Source: Bin75 sp965212135
GTDB lineage: Bacteria; Nitrospirota; Nitrospiria; Nitrospirales; UBA8639
Direction: 5' to 3'
NCBI GenBank assembly: GCA_965212135.1
Contig: OZ243044.1
Coordinates: 1,984,001-2,048,000, forward strand
Length of the DNA: 64,000 nucleotides
The position numbers and the translations under genes are program-made. Shown in pieces: positions 37,901 to 45,559 of this stretch (position 1 is its first letter; every line of letters begins with the position of its first letter). The notes beneath the pieces were generated by a model. That model saw nothing but the letters and a program-made list of their open reading frames with translations. It searched no databases and had not been told where the DNA came from.

Positions 37901-38538
37901 CCGAGCCACCGCCATGCGTTGATTCCAAAACAATGCAAATAGTTTGTAATAATCGACAAATCTTTATATTTTTTCATGGAGATAAACTTAGGGATGCAAT
38001 TCTGGCTTCACTGGCAGGGGATTTATATTTTTATTACTGGCTATCAAGGGGTGATGGATTTCATGTAACGAAATGGATAATTGGAGATTTCGCAAAATGC
38101 ATCCAATTCATTCCCAGCGAATATATTGACTTGCTATCAATATTGGGAAGCATCCTTCGGGCAAGAAGAAACGAAGCACTTGTATTTAAAAAAAATGCGG
38201 AGAAATATGTCGGAAATTATAACTACACTGTCCATCGTTCACTTACGAGGCGAGCTGACATGCTGGTAATGGCTGGCTTAAAACTTGACATAGAACACGC
38301 ACGAGAAATCTTCAGTTATGTAACTCGTGTCTTGTCGATCAATACATTCGCAGGAGAGAAAGCAATTCCCGATGCGCTAAAGAAAAGGTTCCCGTTTGAG
38401 GGCTATGATCAAATAAAAGAAAAGCGTTTATTGCAAACTATTGATGCAACCCTCCTTTCTGCTTATAAGCTAGACACAGAAGAACTGGGCTACATTATCA
38501 ACTACGACATCAAATACCGCATGGGGTTGTGCGTATGA
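34990..38538 (+). CDS. Eco57I/PglX-like adenine-specific DNA methylase (defence operon, gene 2)
   Basis: 1182 residues. Methylase motif I is TVLDPACGSGAFL (about residues 526-538) and motif IV is NPPY (from about 785), typical of N6-adenine gamma-class enzymes. A long N-terminal region of about 450 residues contains YIFEKYINDRAAMGAYYTQEDVT-like sequence seen in Eco57I/PglX/BREX methylases. The C-terminal 390 residues should hold the target-recognition part; this section (after about 37350) is visibly more AT-rich than the rest, suggesting exchange. No PD-(D/E)xK nuclease motif was found with confidence, so cleavage might be supplied by the helicase's PLD domain. Both neighbours overlap it by 4 bases. 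Confidence 0.85.
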   Translation: MSGRISKDQAEQCIRGHRFSNLFIDLGWDRENLPQEPFPLNLRDGETLSITRVVEKRGFVVCVCDAGENYPSTKTERRHLVNQLARHHYEHLLIICGQARQCWTVAIRPQNRPLRTVEVEWNESQDIQPLMEKLDGMIFDISEETTLGITDVVDRVRSVFMENAEKITKKFYGEFKNELTAFAGFIQGIGERVSKEWYAALMLNRLMFIYFIQKKRFLDGDANYLESRLAETKKKFGADTFHDRFYRHFLRRLFSEGLGTPESARGPELKAMLGKVPYLNGGLFDVHQIERENDHIEIPDRAFEKLFTFFNQYNWHLDSRPTASGKDINPDVIGYIFEKYINDRAAMGAYYTQEDVTGYIARNTIIPFLLNRAKERCKNAFDSENGIWRFLREHPDHYIYEAVKKGGDIPDDEIPDNIRCGMDTKTPGLIERRADWNTPAEERFALPTEIWRETMTRRKRYFALKAKIANGEVHDIDDLITYNLDIERFASDALRWYEGSDFIAAFYEAIAGRQSLQSNHQEQRGITVLDPACGSGAFLFAALNILEPLYEMCIERMREFVDEDDRLREQGKRKGTKKHPQFRAVMEDIASHQNEKYWIHKTIILNNLYGVDLMKEASEIAKLRLFLKLAAEAEYHPSNDNLGLEPLPDIDFNIRSGNSLVGFASMKQFKEFASTDTFGQTLLDLSDGLIDEIREDAGLVQKANDAFRQAQDVGGEGYRQEKMKLNTRLGVLNDKMNHYLAKRYGKAEKKADYRQWLESHQPFHWLAEFYGIIEKDEGFDVVIGNPPYVASQQINYTIIEGAFPDIYANMVIRSSSLVRRDGNCGMIIPLSIMFSSDYNVLRQSVCHFQTRKSWFSSYDNIPASIFSGVSQRCTIFLKRFSTGVETQGTIYVSPMYRWKAEARKFLANQVGYCELGEWDLTDSGIPKLATNLQFQVLQAIHNHQTHEPAFGAAKSKLGFSPVARNFVSVFSEPPPCVDSKTMQIVCNNRQIFIFFHGDKLRDAILASLAGDLYFYYWLSRGDGFHVTKWIIGDFAKCIQFIPSEYIDLLSILGSILRARRNEALVFKKNAEKYVGNYNYTVHRSLTRRADMLVMAGLKLDIEHAREIFSYVTRVLSINTFAGEKAIPDALKKRFPFEGYDQIKEKRLLQTIDATLLSAYKLDTEELGYIINYDIKYRMGLCV

Positions 38539-39452
38539 ACAACGACGATAAACCGTTTTCAGAGAGAGAAGGCTTTGTGACGGTAGTGCAAGGCTATCAG
38601 ACTGATGCAATAGACAATCCTACGAGGACTAGGATTTACAACAAAGTTCACTCTTGTTTTTTGCAGAAAAAACCACACCTTAAAGAATTTCCTGAGCTTG
38701 ATGATGACTTATACCATTATTTTAGCGATGAGTATTTGCAAGGAAGGAGTATTGCATTTAAACATTTTTTCTGGACAGAATTTCTCTCTCAGCCCATAGA
38801 TAATTATACCGAAGATAACTGCCTGTCTTGTATCCGTAAGATGTTCCTTGAAGATGATCCGTGGCATAAAATTTTCGATTTTGTTGAACGCATACTTAGT
38901 TGCTGTGATGGCGGAAGTTACGGTGTGGATAGTCTCAACGCTTTTTTTCATAAGGAAGCGGCGAATTTACTCATTTCGGGCATCAATCAGGTGATGACAG
39001 ACATGAAAGTTGGCTATAAAATTATTGCCAACAAATTTGTTCCGATTTTCTTAGAGCAAGAAAAAGAGGCAATAGAAATGGCTTGTGATACACCGTTCAA
39101 TGGAGCCAATCAGCATATTAAAAAAGCCCTAAACATTTTGGCGAACCGTGAAAACCCTGACTGCGAAAATAGCATCAAAGAATCCATTCTTGCAGTGGAA
39201 TCCATCGCAAAAGAAATCACCGGAAAAGAAAAATCATTAAACGCTCTGACACAGGAATTAAAGCTCCATCCTAATTTCAAAAATGGGCTTGACGAACTCT
39301 ATGACTGGACTAGTAAGGACGGTGGTATGCGCCATGGCAAAAGCGGAAAATCACTAACAGCAGATAAAAATACCGCCCGCTTCATGCTTGTTGCCTGTTC
39401 CGCGTTTGTGAATTACATCATCTCTCGGAATCCACAAAAGCATGAACGATGA
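38535..39452 (+). CDS. AbiJ-like protein (defence operon, gene 3)
   Basis: 305 residues from the ATG at 38535, which overlaps the methylase stop (ATGA). The N-terminal half (FSEREGF...YLQGRSIAFKHFFW...) and the C-terminal NSIKESILAVESIAKEITG, LNALTQELKLH and GGMRHGKSGK resemble AbiJ-type abortive infection proteins, whose C-terminal part is HEPN-like. HEPN proteins often act as RNases that stop growth after infection. Position in the same coupled operon suggests a toxin or effector linked to the helicase-methylase pair. The family call is from sequence pattern only. Confidence 0.6.
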   Translation: MNNDDKPFSEREGFVTVVQGYQTDAIDNPTRTRIYNKVHSCFLQKKPHLKEFPELDDDLYHYFSDEYLQGRSIAFKHFFWTEFLSQPIDNYTEDNCLSCIRKMFLEDDPWHKIFDFVERILSCCDGGSYGVDSLNAFFHKEAANLLISGINQVMTDMKVGYKIIANKFVPIFLEQEKEAIEMACDTPFNGANQHIKKALNILANRENPDCENSIKESILAVESIAKEITGKEKSLNALTQELKLHPNFKNGLDELYDWTSKDGGMRHGKSGKSLTADKNTARFMLVACSAFVNYIISRNPQKHER

Positions 39453-39535
39453 CAAAATTTTCCTTAAATAAAAGAGGTTGAGTAAATTTCTGCATCCAAC
39501 AATGAAAACATCATCAACAAATAGGCTGTTTGGCA

Positions 39536-40054
39536 ATGATAGATAGAGCTAAGCCCATAGTTAACATGCTCATGCTACGCAGGGATGTCTACCTGCTGGC
39601 AAGTCTCTTGTTGGCCGATAAAAAGATGGCCTCTTCAATAAGAAAGACCAGTGACTGGACACAGGACTTATATGAAAATGAAGTCAACAGGCTAATGTTG
39701 TTGGTAGCGACGGTAGCGCGTGGCCTGTTGGACTTATCGGAAGAGAGTCATATAGAAAATCAGAGTTGCGGGGAGTATTGGCCTGAATTTCCAAAGAAGA
39801 AAGAAAAGCCACTAACATTCAGGCGGGCTTGTAATTCGGTCATTCATGCTAAAGAGATATTGCCTTACTTGGCCCCGAAACGGGCTCCGAAACGGGACTT
39901 GAAAAATGTTAGGCGAGTTTATATTGACAGAATTACCATAAGAGGCGAACATAGAAGAAAGACAACTCGCGCACAGCTTAACATCATTGAGTTTGCGAGG
40001 ATAACAGATATTTTGATTAAATTTTTTGAGGAGGGTAGCCATGCCAACAGATAG
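39536..40054 (+). CDS. Uncharacterised small protein, possibly HEPN-like
   Basis: 172 residues from the ATG at 39536; a TTG 6 bases upstream is an alternative. Mostly helical by composition, with a conserved-looking RRACNSVIHAKEIL that fits an R-x(4-6)-H HEPN signature. Family not recognised. It overlaps the next gene by 14 bases. Confidence 0.55.
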   Translation: MIDRAKPIVNMLMLRRDVYLLASLLLADKKMASSIRKTSDWTQDLYENEVNRLMLLVATVARGLLDLSEESHIENQSCGEYWPEFPKKKEKPLTFRRACNSVIHAKEILPYLAPKRAPKRDLKNVRRVYIDRITIRGEHRRKTTRAQLNIIEFARITDILIKFFEEGSHANR

Positions 40055-40265
40055 AGACACCTACAAGTACCATTTCAAGAAAGGCAATACAATTGTCCAC
40101 ACGGGCATTACCAATGATATAGACCGGCGTGAGTCGGAGCATCGGAGCGAACCGGGGTATGGTAAAGGACATATCAAGCAGGTCGGTTTGCGTACCACCC
40201 GCGAAGCCGCTCTTGAATGGGAGCGGGAGCAACGGAGGCAGGGCAAGCCGGTAGTCGAGGAGTAG
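40041..40265 (+). CDS. GIY-YIG-like small protein
   Basis: 74 residues with the GAGGAGG ribosome binding site 5 bases before ATG 40041. The sequence KYHFKKGNTIVHTGITNDIDRR and the following EH fit the GIY-YIG nuclease fold core (Y.x...G.vhtGiTndl.rR..eH), although the second tyrosine is replaced. The protein ends at a TAG directly inside the ribosome binding region of the next gene, which lies in the same frame. Genes of this type are often small DNA-processing accessory proteins. Confidence 0.65.
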   Translation: MPTDRDTYKYHFKKGNTIVHTGITNDIDRRESEHRSEPGYGKGHIKQVGLRTTREAALEWEREQRRQGKPVVEE

Positions 40266-40268
40266 CAT

Positions 40269-40754
40269 CTGAAACTGCCGAAGGAATCGGAATTTTATTT
40301 CTTCGGCAACGCCGGGATTCTCAACCACCACAAAACCGCCTTCCTCTGTTCCCGCAATTATCCCGCCAGAGCAGTGTTGCGCATTTACGACTGGGCGAAG
40401 GAAGTGCGCACTGCCGGGCAGTGCGTGATTTCCGGCTTTCATTCCTCGCTTGAGCGGGATGTGCTGGATATTCTTCTCAAGGGAAAGCAGCCGGTTATCC
40501 TTGCCGCCGCGCGGGGCCTGCCGAAGCGGTATTCTTCTGAAGTAAAGCAGGCCATTGATAACGGGCGATTACTGGTTGTCAGCCCGTTTCCCGATTCGGT
40601 TCGTCGCATCACCGCCGATACCTCGCGCACGAGAAACGAGTGTATGCTTGCCCTTGCCGACCGCATTGTCGTTGGCTCTATGAGCGAAGGCGGGATTCTC
40701 AAGGAATCCCTGGCCGCCGTCTCGCACAAAGAAATCATCAAATTAGGCGATTAG
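40269..40754 (+). CDS. SLOG/DprA-like DNA-processing protein with apparent CTG start
   Basis: 161 residues if it starts at CTG 40269. A Rossmann-like core is seen in NAGILNHHKTAFLCSRNYP, VISGFHSSLERDVLDILL and ALADRIVVGSMSEGGILKESL, the pattern of DprA/LOG (SLOG) proteins. An ATG start is lacking; GTG 40374 would remove the first strand including CSRNYP. GAGGAG (40257-40262) sits 6 bases before CTG 40269, and coding similarity begins there, so CTG (perhaps mutated from ATG) is the likely start. It follows the GIY-YIG gene after one TAG in the same frame. Confidence 0.6.
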   Translation: MKLPKESEFYFFGNAGILNHHKTAFLCSRNYPARAVLRIYDWAKEVRTAGQCVISGFHSSLERDVLDILLKGKQPVILAAARGLPKRYSSEVKQAIDNGRLLVVSPFPDSVRRITADTSRTRNECMLALADRIVVGSMSEGGILKESLAAVSHKEIIKLGD

Positions 40755-41018
40755 GCCCTGCGGCTTGTGTATGGGCTGTTCAGGTCTCTCCGCTTCCTTG
40801 GCCCCCGCCAGTATTCAATTTCCAAATCGGCGGCTATCAACCCATGGACAAATACCTAAAATCCTGCAAAGACCGAACACTGACCTTGCAGAAACCGAAA
40901 CCATACAAAACACCGCCAACGCTATCGCATTTACGATTGAAAAGATGGGCGAGATTGATAAAACGAGGCAAGGTATCCGATTGGCTTTGCAGGAGAAGAA
41001 TAGGATTATATCGTCGAA
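40755..41018. other. Spacer between the SLOG gene and the opposing ATPase gene
   Basis: 264 bases without a firm gene. It holds the first copy of the 30-bp direct repeat (40785-40814). A frame from 40765 to 41022 would give 85 residues whose second half looks protein-like (AFTIEKMGEIDKTRQGIR), so this may be the remnant of a gene. Confidence 0.4.
40785..40814. repeat. Direct repeat, left copy
   Basis: 30 bases that match 42318-42347 at 27 positions (CGCTTCCTTG followed by CCCCCGC is shared). The two copies flank the AAA ATPase gene. Confidence 0.65.
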
Positions 41019-42230
41019 TTAGCCGGTTGAGGTTTCTTCAAGGTGTCGGGTGCCTCTTAGGAAGAAATAAATTCCATGCATGTATGTGGGGAAGCGATAG
41101 ATACCACGCTCTCCGTCCGTGACGGGCACAATTCCTCCAAGTTTTGTCATTCGTCTTAGAAAATTATCCAATGCCTTGCGTTCCGTTGGTGTTAATGTCT
41201 TCAAAGACAGCAATTCTTTTCTTGAAAACTCAATCTTGCCAACAAGATCCGCTATTTTCAGCAGGATGGACTGGTAGTTCTTGCTTTGTAGTGCCTGAAT
41301 CACTTCTTTTTCTATGAAACGCTTTCCAATGGAATCCGCGGCATCAACGATGCCGTCGAGACAATCATCTTCCTTTATTGTATTGTCTTCCGCTATCCGC
41401 CAGACTGAATCTCCGATCTCATGGGCGAGTGTCGGAAGACCTCCGGAGTGTTCGGCAAGCCATTGTATATTTTTTTCCTCTACGCTGACATTGCGCTTAC
41501 CAAAAGCATTTTTTAAAAAAATCTCACTTTCTGATTGCTCCCATGGTTTAATTTGTATCATGGGCCTGAAAATTCTGCCGACTGACAGATTGCTTTTCAT
41601 CATCTTGTCCAGCCGTTCTTCCAGACCGACAAAAATAAGACACACGGGAACTTGCTTATTACTTGTTGCGGTGCTGTCCACCATGCTTTTCAGCCAACTG
41701 GCAAAACGAGGGTTCTCCGCCAATCCGTTTATATCATCAAAGATCAGGAAGAGAACTTTTCGGTCATTGCCGGTTTTTTTAATAATTTGGCCGAGTGATT
41801 CGGCAAAGTTGTTTGCCGTGGCGGTCAACTCTTCCTTGGACATATCAAGCTGTATCTCAACCCCGAACAAGCCAATTTTTTTGACTTTTTCCCCGAACAG
41901 GTTCAGCAAAGCATGCCCCCATGACTTGCTTTGATTGTCTTTCAGCAGACTCAAATGGGTTTCTCTGACCATTTCCTCCAACGTATGAACGCCCCCAAGG
42001 TGGACGTGCGCAGAGATGGCGTGTTCATCACGTTCCGCCAGAAAACTGACAAAGGAAGCCAGGGAACTTTTTCCAATACCCCGCTCTCCGGAAATCCAGC
42101 CGATCTGCAACTTTCCCTGTGCCGCCTTGCGAACCGTGGAGAGAAGTTCTTCAATCTGCTCTGTCCGCCCTGTAAAGAAATCCGTATTGACGGGTTGGTT
42201 TGGTGTAAAGGGGCTGTATTCAGGATTCAT
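41019..42230 (-). CDS. AAA ATPase (STAND/Orc-like, AAA_16 type)
   Basis: 403 residues. Starts FFTGRTEQIEELLSTV, as in AAA_16/Orc1-Cdc6-like ATPases; Walker A is GERGIGKSSLA; Walker B is LFLIFDDINGL; a C-terminal wHTH-like segment follows (LTPTERKALDNFLRRMTKLGG). Such ATPases are common in defence islands as sensors or regulators. It faces the other genes of the island, has its own candidate promoter and is bracketed by direct repeats, so it may be a separate insertion. If the operon is HMA-like (helicase, methylase, ATPase), this could be the third component. Confidence 0.75.
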   Translation of the reverse strand: MNPEYSPFTPNQPVNTDFFTGRTEQIEELLSTVRKAAQGKLQIGWISGERGIGKSSLASFVSFLAERDEHAISAHVHLGGVHTLEEMVRETHLSLLKDNQSKSWGHALLNLFGEKVKKIGLFGVEIQLDMSKEELTATANNFAESLGQIIKKTGNDRKVLFLIFDDINGLAENPRFASWLKSMVDSTATSNKQVPVCLIFVGLEERLDKMMKSNLSVGRIFRPMIQIKPWEQSESEIFLKNAFGKRNVSVEEKNIQWLAEHSGGLPTLAHEIGDSVWRIAEDNTIKEDDCLDGIVDAADSIGKRFIEKEVIQALQSKNYQSILLKIADLVGKIEFSRKELLSLKTLTPTERKALDNFLRRMTKLGGIVPVTDGERGIYRFPTYMHGIYFFLRGTRHLEETSTG

Positions 42231-42265
42231 GGTGCATGCTCTGTAAAGGGTAATGGATAAGGTAC

Positions 42266-42295
42266 AATATACCTAAACAGAAGGCTGGCATACAA
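42266..42295 (-). promoter_or_regulatory. Candidate promoter of the AAA ATPase gene
   Basis: On the minus strand TTGTAT (42295-42290) and TATATT (42271-42266) are 18 bases apart, ending about 36 bases before the start codon. Confidence 0.4.
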
Positions 42296-42317
42296 TAATG
42301 AAAGATGCCGCTCTCTT

Positions 42318-42347
42318 TCTCCCCGCTTCCTTGACCCCCGCAAGTAT
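42318..42347. repeat. Direct repeat, right copy
   Basis: Second copy of the 30-base repeat at 40785-40814 with three mismatches, placed just upstream of the ATPase promoter and before the core NHL gene. No further feature was seen in the rest of 42348-42473 apart from the ribosome binding site of the NHL gene. Confidence 0.65.
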
Positions 42348-42473
42348 CGCCTGCTAAAGTTTTCCCCTAAGCATCCGGTTTTATTTACAAATTCCATGGT
42401 TGCGTCAACAGGCCGACGAGTGCAAAGGATTATCGTTCACACTGTTCGTCCGGCGTGAGTGGTGAGGAGTGCG

Positions 42474-45443
42474 ATGAAGAATTTTCTGAACATTGCCAGT
42501 GATGATTTCCCGTGGCGGAGTCGGTTTGTGCCCATGGTCGAAGGGCTTGAGGAAGACTGGGGAGCCGGCGAGGACGCCGAGCAGGAGAAATTGCCGGACC
42601 CGCCCGCCGGCGTCAAAGCCGTCGCGGGCAACGGGTTTATTACCGTGCATTGGGATTCCGTTCCCGATGCGATGTACTACAACCTCTATTATCAGACGAC
42701 GCAAGGGGTGTCCATCAAGCCGAATGAATTGACCCGTCCGATTGCGAGCCGGGAAGATTTTAATCCCGTCATCGGCGTGACCAAAGAAAAGGGGACGCAT
42801 ATTGAAGGGCCGTCCTCGCCGTATGAGCATCACGATCTGGCGAACGGGTTGTGTTATCACTACGTGGTCACGGTCGTGACCGCCGACGGGGAAAGTCGTG
42901 AATCGGAAGAGGTGATGACCATCCCCTCGCCGTATCTGCCCGTGGCGCAGTTCGGGCAGGAAGGCGTGGACGACGGGGAATTCCGTTCACCCACGGGCAT
43001 CGCGCTTGATGGCGAGGGCAACATCTATGTGGCGGATACGGATAATCATTGTATTCAAAAGTTTGATCGGGACGGAAATTTTGTGGCGCGATGGGGTGGC
43101 GAGGCCGATTCGGAAGAGGGCGCGTTTTATTATCCGAGAGGGTTGGCGACGGCTCCGGATGGGACCGTGTACGTGGCCGACAGCGGCAATAACCGAGTCC
43201 AGAAGTTTGATCCCGACGGCAATTTGCTGGGGGCCTGGGGCCAGTTTGGTTTTGCCTGGCGGGGCGCCGAAGCCGGCAAGTTTGACGTGCCGTGGGGGGT
43301 GGCCACCGATCAGCAGGGGCATCTCTACGTCTCGGACACGAGTAACGCGCGTATCCAGAAATTCCAGTCGGATGGAACGCCCCTGATTAAATGGGGGAAG
43401 GACGGGAGCTTTGACGGCGCGTTTTTCTATCCGCGAGGTCTGGCCGTTGACTTTGCCGGCCACGTTTACATTGCCGATGAAGGCAACCATCGTGTGCAAA
43501 AATTCGATGCCCGCGGGCATTTTCTCGCGAAATGGGGGCGGGAGGGCACCGGCATCGGCCAGTTTCAGTCTCCTTGGGGCGTGGCCTGCGACGCACTGGG
43601 CAACGTGTACGTCGTGGACAGCCGGAACCACCGGATTCAAAAATTTGATTCAAACGGCACCTATCTGTGTTCCTGGGGCAACCGCGGACTCACCGACGCC
43701 CAGGTGAATTTCCCGTCCGGGTTGGCCGTGGATAGAGAGGGGTTTGTCTATGTGGTGGACAGCGGGAATCATCGGATCCTGAAGTTTGCGCCCACGGACG
43801 AGGAGATCGCCAGAGGACGGGAACAGACCAAACGGGGCGCGACGGAGGACGAAGGACTGCCGACCGCGACGCTGGTGGGCAAACCCGGCGACACGGAAGT
43901 GATGTTGAGCTGGATGGACGTGCCGATTGCCGTGGCCTACAACCTGTATTTTGATACCGCTCCGGGGGTGACGAAAGAGACGGCGACGCGCATTGAAGGC
44001 GTGACAAGTCCCTATACCCATACCAGCCTGACGAATAATGCGACCTATTATTACGCGCTCGCGAGCGTGGACGAACACGAGGCCGAGAGTCCCCTGTCCG
44101 GGGAGCAGGAAGTGACCCCCGTGCTGATTGACGTGGCGGCGCCGCAGAATCCGGACATTGTGCTCAATCACGGGGCCTATATGACGAATTTGCTGGACTT
44201 GGTGGTGACGATTTCGGCCAAGGACCTGGATACCGGCGTCGCGGGCTATTTCATTTCCGAAAATCCCATGACTCCCGGCGCCACCTTGCCGGGGTGGATT
44301 GAGGTGGAGCCGGAAACGCGTTTTGGCGCCACGATTCCCATGACGCTTTCTCCGGGGGACGGACCCAAAACGGTTTACGTCTGGTTCAAGGACGCCGGCA
44401 ATAATATCTCGGTTCCGGCGAGTGCGAACATTCTGCTGAACACGTCGGGGTACGTGTGTACGGCGAAATGGGGCAAACCCGGTCGCGGCGCGTCGCTGTT
44501 GCACGGCGGTGAGTTTATGGCGCCGTTGTACGGATTGACGATTGATCGTCAGGGAGCCGTGTTCGTGGTGGATAACGGCAACAACCGCGTCCAGAAATTC
44601 GACGCCAACGGCAACTTTATCCTGCTGTGGGGAAACTTTGGCTCGGCCAACGGGAATTTCAACAACCCCACGGGTATTGCCTGCGACGGCAAAGGCGACG
44701 TGTTCGTGTGCGACACGAGTAACCATCGCGTGCAGAAATTTGACGGGAAACTGGGCCACTACCTCATGAAAATCGGCGGGCGGGGGAATGGCGAAGGCCA
44801 GTTTAACTCGCCGTGGGACGTGGCGGTTGACCGGGTGCGCGGCTATATCTACGTCGTGGACAGCGCCAATTTTCGCGTCCAGAAATTCGACGAGGAAGGC
44901 GAGTTCGTGATGCAGTGGGGCAGTTTCGGGAATAATGACGGGCAATTCTATTTCGCGCGCGGCGTCGCGGTGGATCAGCAAAGCGGGATGGTGTACGTCG
45001 TGGACATGGGCAATCATCGCGTCAAAAAGTTCGATACCAGCACCAACGTGCTTCCGCAGCTTGTCGCCAAATGGGGCGGCGGCATCGGTCCGGGACATGC
45101 GAGCAGCGCGCAAGCCCAGGAGCCGGGTCAATTCCGTTCTCCCTGGGGCATCGCGGTGGACGGCGCGGGCAACGTCTATGTGAGCGACACGGGGAACCAG
45201 CGGATTCAAAAATTTGACCGGGATGGAAACTTCGTCACCCAGTGGGGCGGATTCGGGAACGCGGAAGGGCAGTTTAACTTTCCCTACGGGATTGAGCTGG
45301 ATCAGAAGGGGCACGTCTTCACGGTGGACAGCGGCAACATGCGGGTTCAGCATTTTATGCCGACCGAAGACGCCGAGGAATTTCTTCAGGAGGAACACGA
45401 GCCTGTCGCGGCCCTTCCCGATGCCGAAGGCGGAAACTCCTAG
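42474..45443 (+). CDS. NHL-repeat and fibronectin III-like protein
   Basis: 989 residues from ATG 42474 (GAGGAG 4 bases upstream). An FN3-like domain (about 40-140) is followed by six NHL blades (about 150-440), each with the pattern P.G(I/L)A.D..G..YV.D(S/T)..(N/H)R(I/V)QKFD. A second FN3-like domain (LPTATLVGKPGDTEVMLSW), a Big/Ig-like unit and a second block of NHL blades (about 660-955) come next. NHL propellers bind proteins or sugars. No signal peptide or anchor is seen at the N-terminus, which is unusual for such domains, so location is uncertain. Confidence 0.85.
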   Translation: MKNFLNIASDDFPWRSRFVPMVEGLEEDWGAGEDAEQEKLPDPPAGVKAVAGNGFITVHWDSVPDAMYYNLYYQTTQGVSIKPNELTRPIASREDFNPVIGVTKEKGTHIEGPSSPYEHHDLANGLCYHYVVTVVTADGESRESEEVMTIPSPYLPVAQFGQEGVDDGEFRSPTGIALDGEGNIYVADTDNHCIQKFDRDGNFVARWGGEADSEEGAFYYPRGLATAPDGTVYVADSGNNRVQKFDPDGNLLGAWGQFGFAWRGAEAGKFDVPWGVATDQQGHLYVSDTSNARIQKFQSDGTPLIKWGKDGSFDGAFFYPRGLAVDFAGHVYIADEGNHRVQKFDARGHFLAKWGREGTGIGQFQSPWGVACDALGNVYVVDSRNHRIQKFDSNGTYLCSWGNRGLTDAQVNFPSGLAVDREGFVYVVDSGNHRILKFAPTDEEIARGREQTKRGATEDEGLPTATLVGKPGDTEVMLSWMDVPIAVAYNLYFDTAPGVTKETATRIEGVTSPYTHTSLTNNATYYYALASVDEHEAESPLSGEQEVTPVLIDVAAPQNPDIVLNHGAYMTNLLDLVVTISAKDLDTGVAGYFISENPMTPGATLPGWIEVEPETRFGATIPMTLSPGDGPKTVYVWFKDAGNNISVPASANILLNTSGYVCTAKWGKPGRGASLLHGGEFMAPLYGLTIDRQGAVFVVDNGNNRVQKFDANGNFILLWGNFGSANGNFNNPTGIACDGKGDVFVCDTSNHRVQKFDGKLGHYLMKIGGRGNGEGQFNSPWDVAVDRVRGYIYVVDSANFRVQKFDEEGEFVMQWGSFGNNDGQFYFARGVAVDQQSGMVYVVDMGNHRVKKFDTSTNVLPQLVAKWGGGIGPGHASSAQAQEPGQFRSPWGIAVDGAGNVYVSDTGNQRIQKFDRDGNFVTQWGGFGNAEGQFNFPYGIELDQKGHVFTVDSGNMRVQHFMPTEDAEEFLQEEHEPVAALPDAEGGNS

Positions 45444-45559
45444 CGTCCGGCTGTCGTGATGCCGTCCGGCGATTTGCGTGATGACGGCATGGGGCGTTGT
45501 GCCATGGCAAAGACGTGGCGCGTGGTGTGTGTAACGGTTCGGGCAGGGGAACGGGAAGC

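Noticed and set aside
31673..39452. Complete DISARM or BREX system
   Set aside because: DrmB/DUF1998, PglZ, BrxL and BrxC-type genes are not present near the helicase and methylase.
40765..41022. 85-codon open frame after the SLOG gene
   Set aside because: No ribosome binding site, it contains the direct-repeat copy, and only its second half looks protein-like, so it is kept as a possible remnant only.
43650..45398. 582-codon open frame opposite the NHL gene
   Set aside because: Its repetitive sequence merely mirrors the NHL repeats on the plus strand.
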